A DNA stretch of 15,751 nt from Rhodoferax sp. (GTDB lineage: Bacteria > Pseudomonadota > Gammaproteobacteria > Burkholderiales > Burkholderiaceae_C), in contig JAJAZK010000154.1 in NCBI GenBank assembly GCA_026785765.1, forward strand, positions 1-15,751. The letters run 5' to 3'. The notes beneath the pieces were generated by a model that did no database searches, was not told the origin of the DNA, and saw nothing but the letters and a program-made list of their open reading frames with translations. Shown piece after piece: positions 15,391 to 15,751 of the stretch. Positions within the stretch are counted from its first letter, which is position 1, and each line of letters begins with the position of its first letter. The position numbers and the translations under genes are program-made.

Positions 15391-15626
15391 GCAAAGGCGC
15401 GTGGGCACTGTGCGCAGCGCTTCACTGGTGCGGTCGGTGCTGCGCCCGACTACCCTGCGATGCGCGGACTTGCGGCCCGTCGCGCAACTCACTGCGTGCG
15501 CTGCGCGCACTGCGTTCAAACAAGCGCGACGAAAATGTTTACGAATCGCGCTGCGCGCGAGGCCGCAAGCCCTGTGCTTCTCGGCGCTCCAGAGGCGCAC
15601 TGCGCCCAGCGCCCACGCGCCTTTGC
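15391..15626. repeat. MITE-like palindromic element with terminal inverted repeats
   Basis: GCAAAGGCGCGTGGGC at 15391-15406 is perfectly complementary to 15611-15626. Pairing continues inwards with scattered mismatches to about 15432 and 15585, roughly 35 of 42 positions. Inside lies a second long inverted repeat: CTTGCGGCC (15469-15477) with GGCCGCAAG (15561-15569), and TCGCGC (15480-15485) with GCGCGA (15555-15560). The whole element could fold into one long branched hairpin. No transposase is present and I see no clear target-site duplication. From memory, unverified, similar GC-rich segments recur in Comamonadaceae intergenic regions. It is best called a dispersed palindromic repeat or non-autonomous mobile element. 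Confidence 0.6.
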
Positions 15627-15751
15627 AGGGAAGCTCTTGGTACTCGGGGACGTAGCAAACACCAGCTACGCCGCCTCGCGGAAAGCGGTGCCTGGCGGGG
15701 GCGATCTCTGGGGCGGCGAGAAGCGCAGATTCGCGGTCGGCGCGCTCAGCG
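15627..15751. other. Non-coding right edge, possibly more of the repeat
   Basis: I see no convincing gene here. The sequence holds a 6-bp inverted repeat, CGTAGC (15650-15655) with GCTACG (15664-15669). A minus-strand frame is open from the window end down to 15340 and crosses the palindromic element, but its Arg/Ala-rich translation looks like read-through of a repeat rather than a folded protein. The region may be a continuation of the repeat, or the edge of the next gene beyond the window. Confidence 0.4.

Noticed and set aside
15391..15626. A CRISPR array or integron attC site at the right edge
   Set aside because: There are no regularly spaced direct repeats and no integron core-site pattern. 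The structure is a palindrome with nested stems.

Overview
The window is GC-rich and densely coded. Gene families and sequence style point to a betaproteobacterium of the order Burkholderiales, probably Comamonadaceae-like; this is inferred from the protein sequences, as no marker gene such as rRNA is present. I find twelve protein genes, no tRNA or rRNA genes, no CRISPR array and no intact insertion sequence. The right end carries a palindromic repeat that looks like a dispersed element.

Left block (1-3307, minus strand). Three closely packed genes read leftwards: an exported creatininase-family protein, an exported YVTN/YncE-type beta-propeller, and an acyl-CoA dehydrogenase cut by the window edge a few residues before its end. 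A divergent gene on the plus strand (3387-4439) encodes a P1-family (DmpA-like) self-cleaving aminopeptidase.

Middle block (4451-10615, minus strand). The ABC-F translation factor EttA lies between two different DUF1631-family proteins of about 730 residues. Both DUF1631 proteins end in a PilZ-like beta-rich domain.

Right block. A divergent DEAD-box RNA helicase of the RhlE type (10916-12661, plus strand) has a leader region of about 300 bp and a long RGG/Gly-rich tail. The next gene, a Rossmann-fold NAD(P)-binding protein, begins inside that tail in another frame, so the same DNA encodes the Gly-rich helicase end and the GxxGxxG nucleotide-binding loop. Converging on it from the right is a minus-strand operon: a mandelate-racemase-type enolase-superfamily sugar-acid dehydratase, gluconokinase (GntK) and a small cupin. 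It probably serves catabolism of a sugar acid.

Right edge (15344-15751). I see no convincing gene here. It holds a roughly 236-bp imperfect palindrome with 16-bp perfect terminal inverted repeats (15391-15406 and 15611-15626) and a second nested long stem, lying a few bases upstream of a possible promoter for the sugar-acid operon.

Most notable observations: the out-of-frame overlap of rhlE with the Rossmann gene, the palindromic element, changed metal-ligand positions in the creatininase-family protein, the IVD-type catalytic glutamate of the acyl-CoA dehydrogenase, and the DUF1631-EttA-DUF1631 arrangement.
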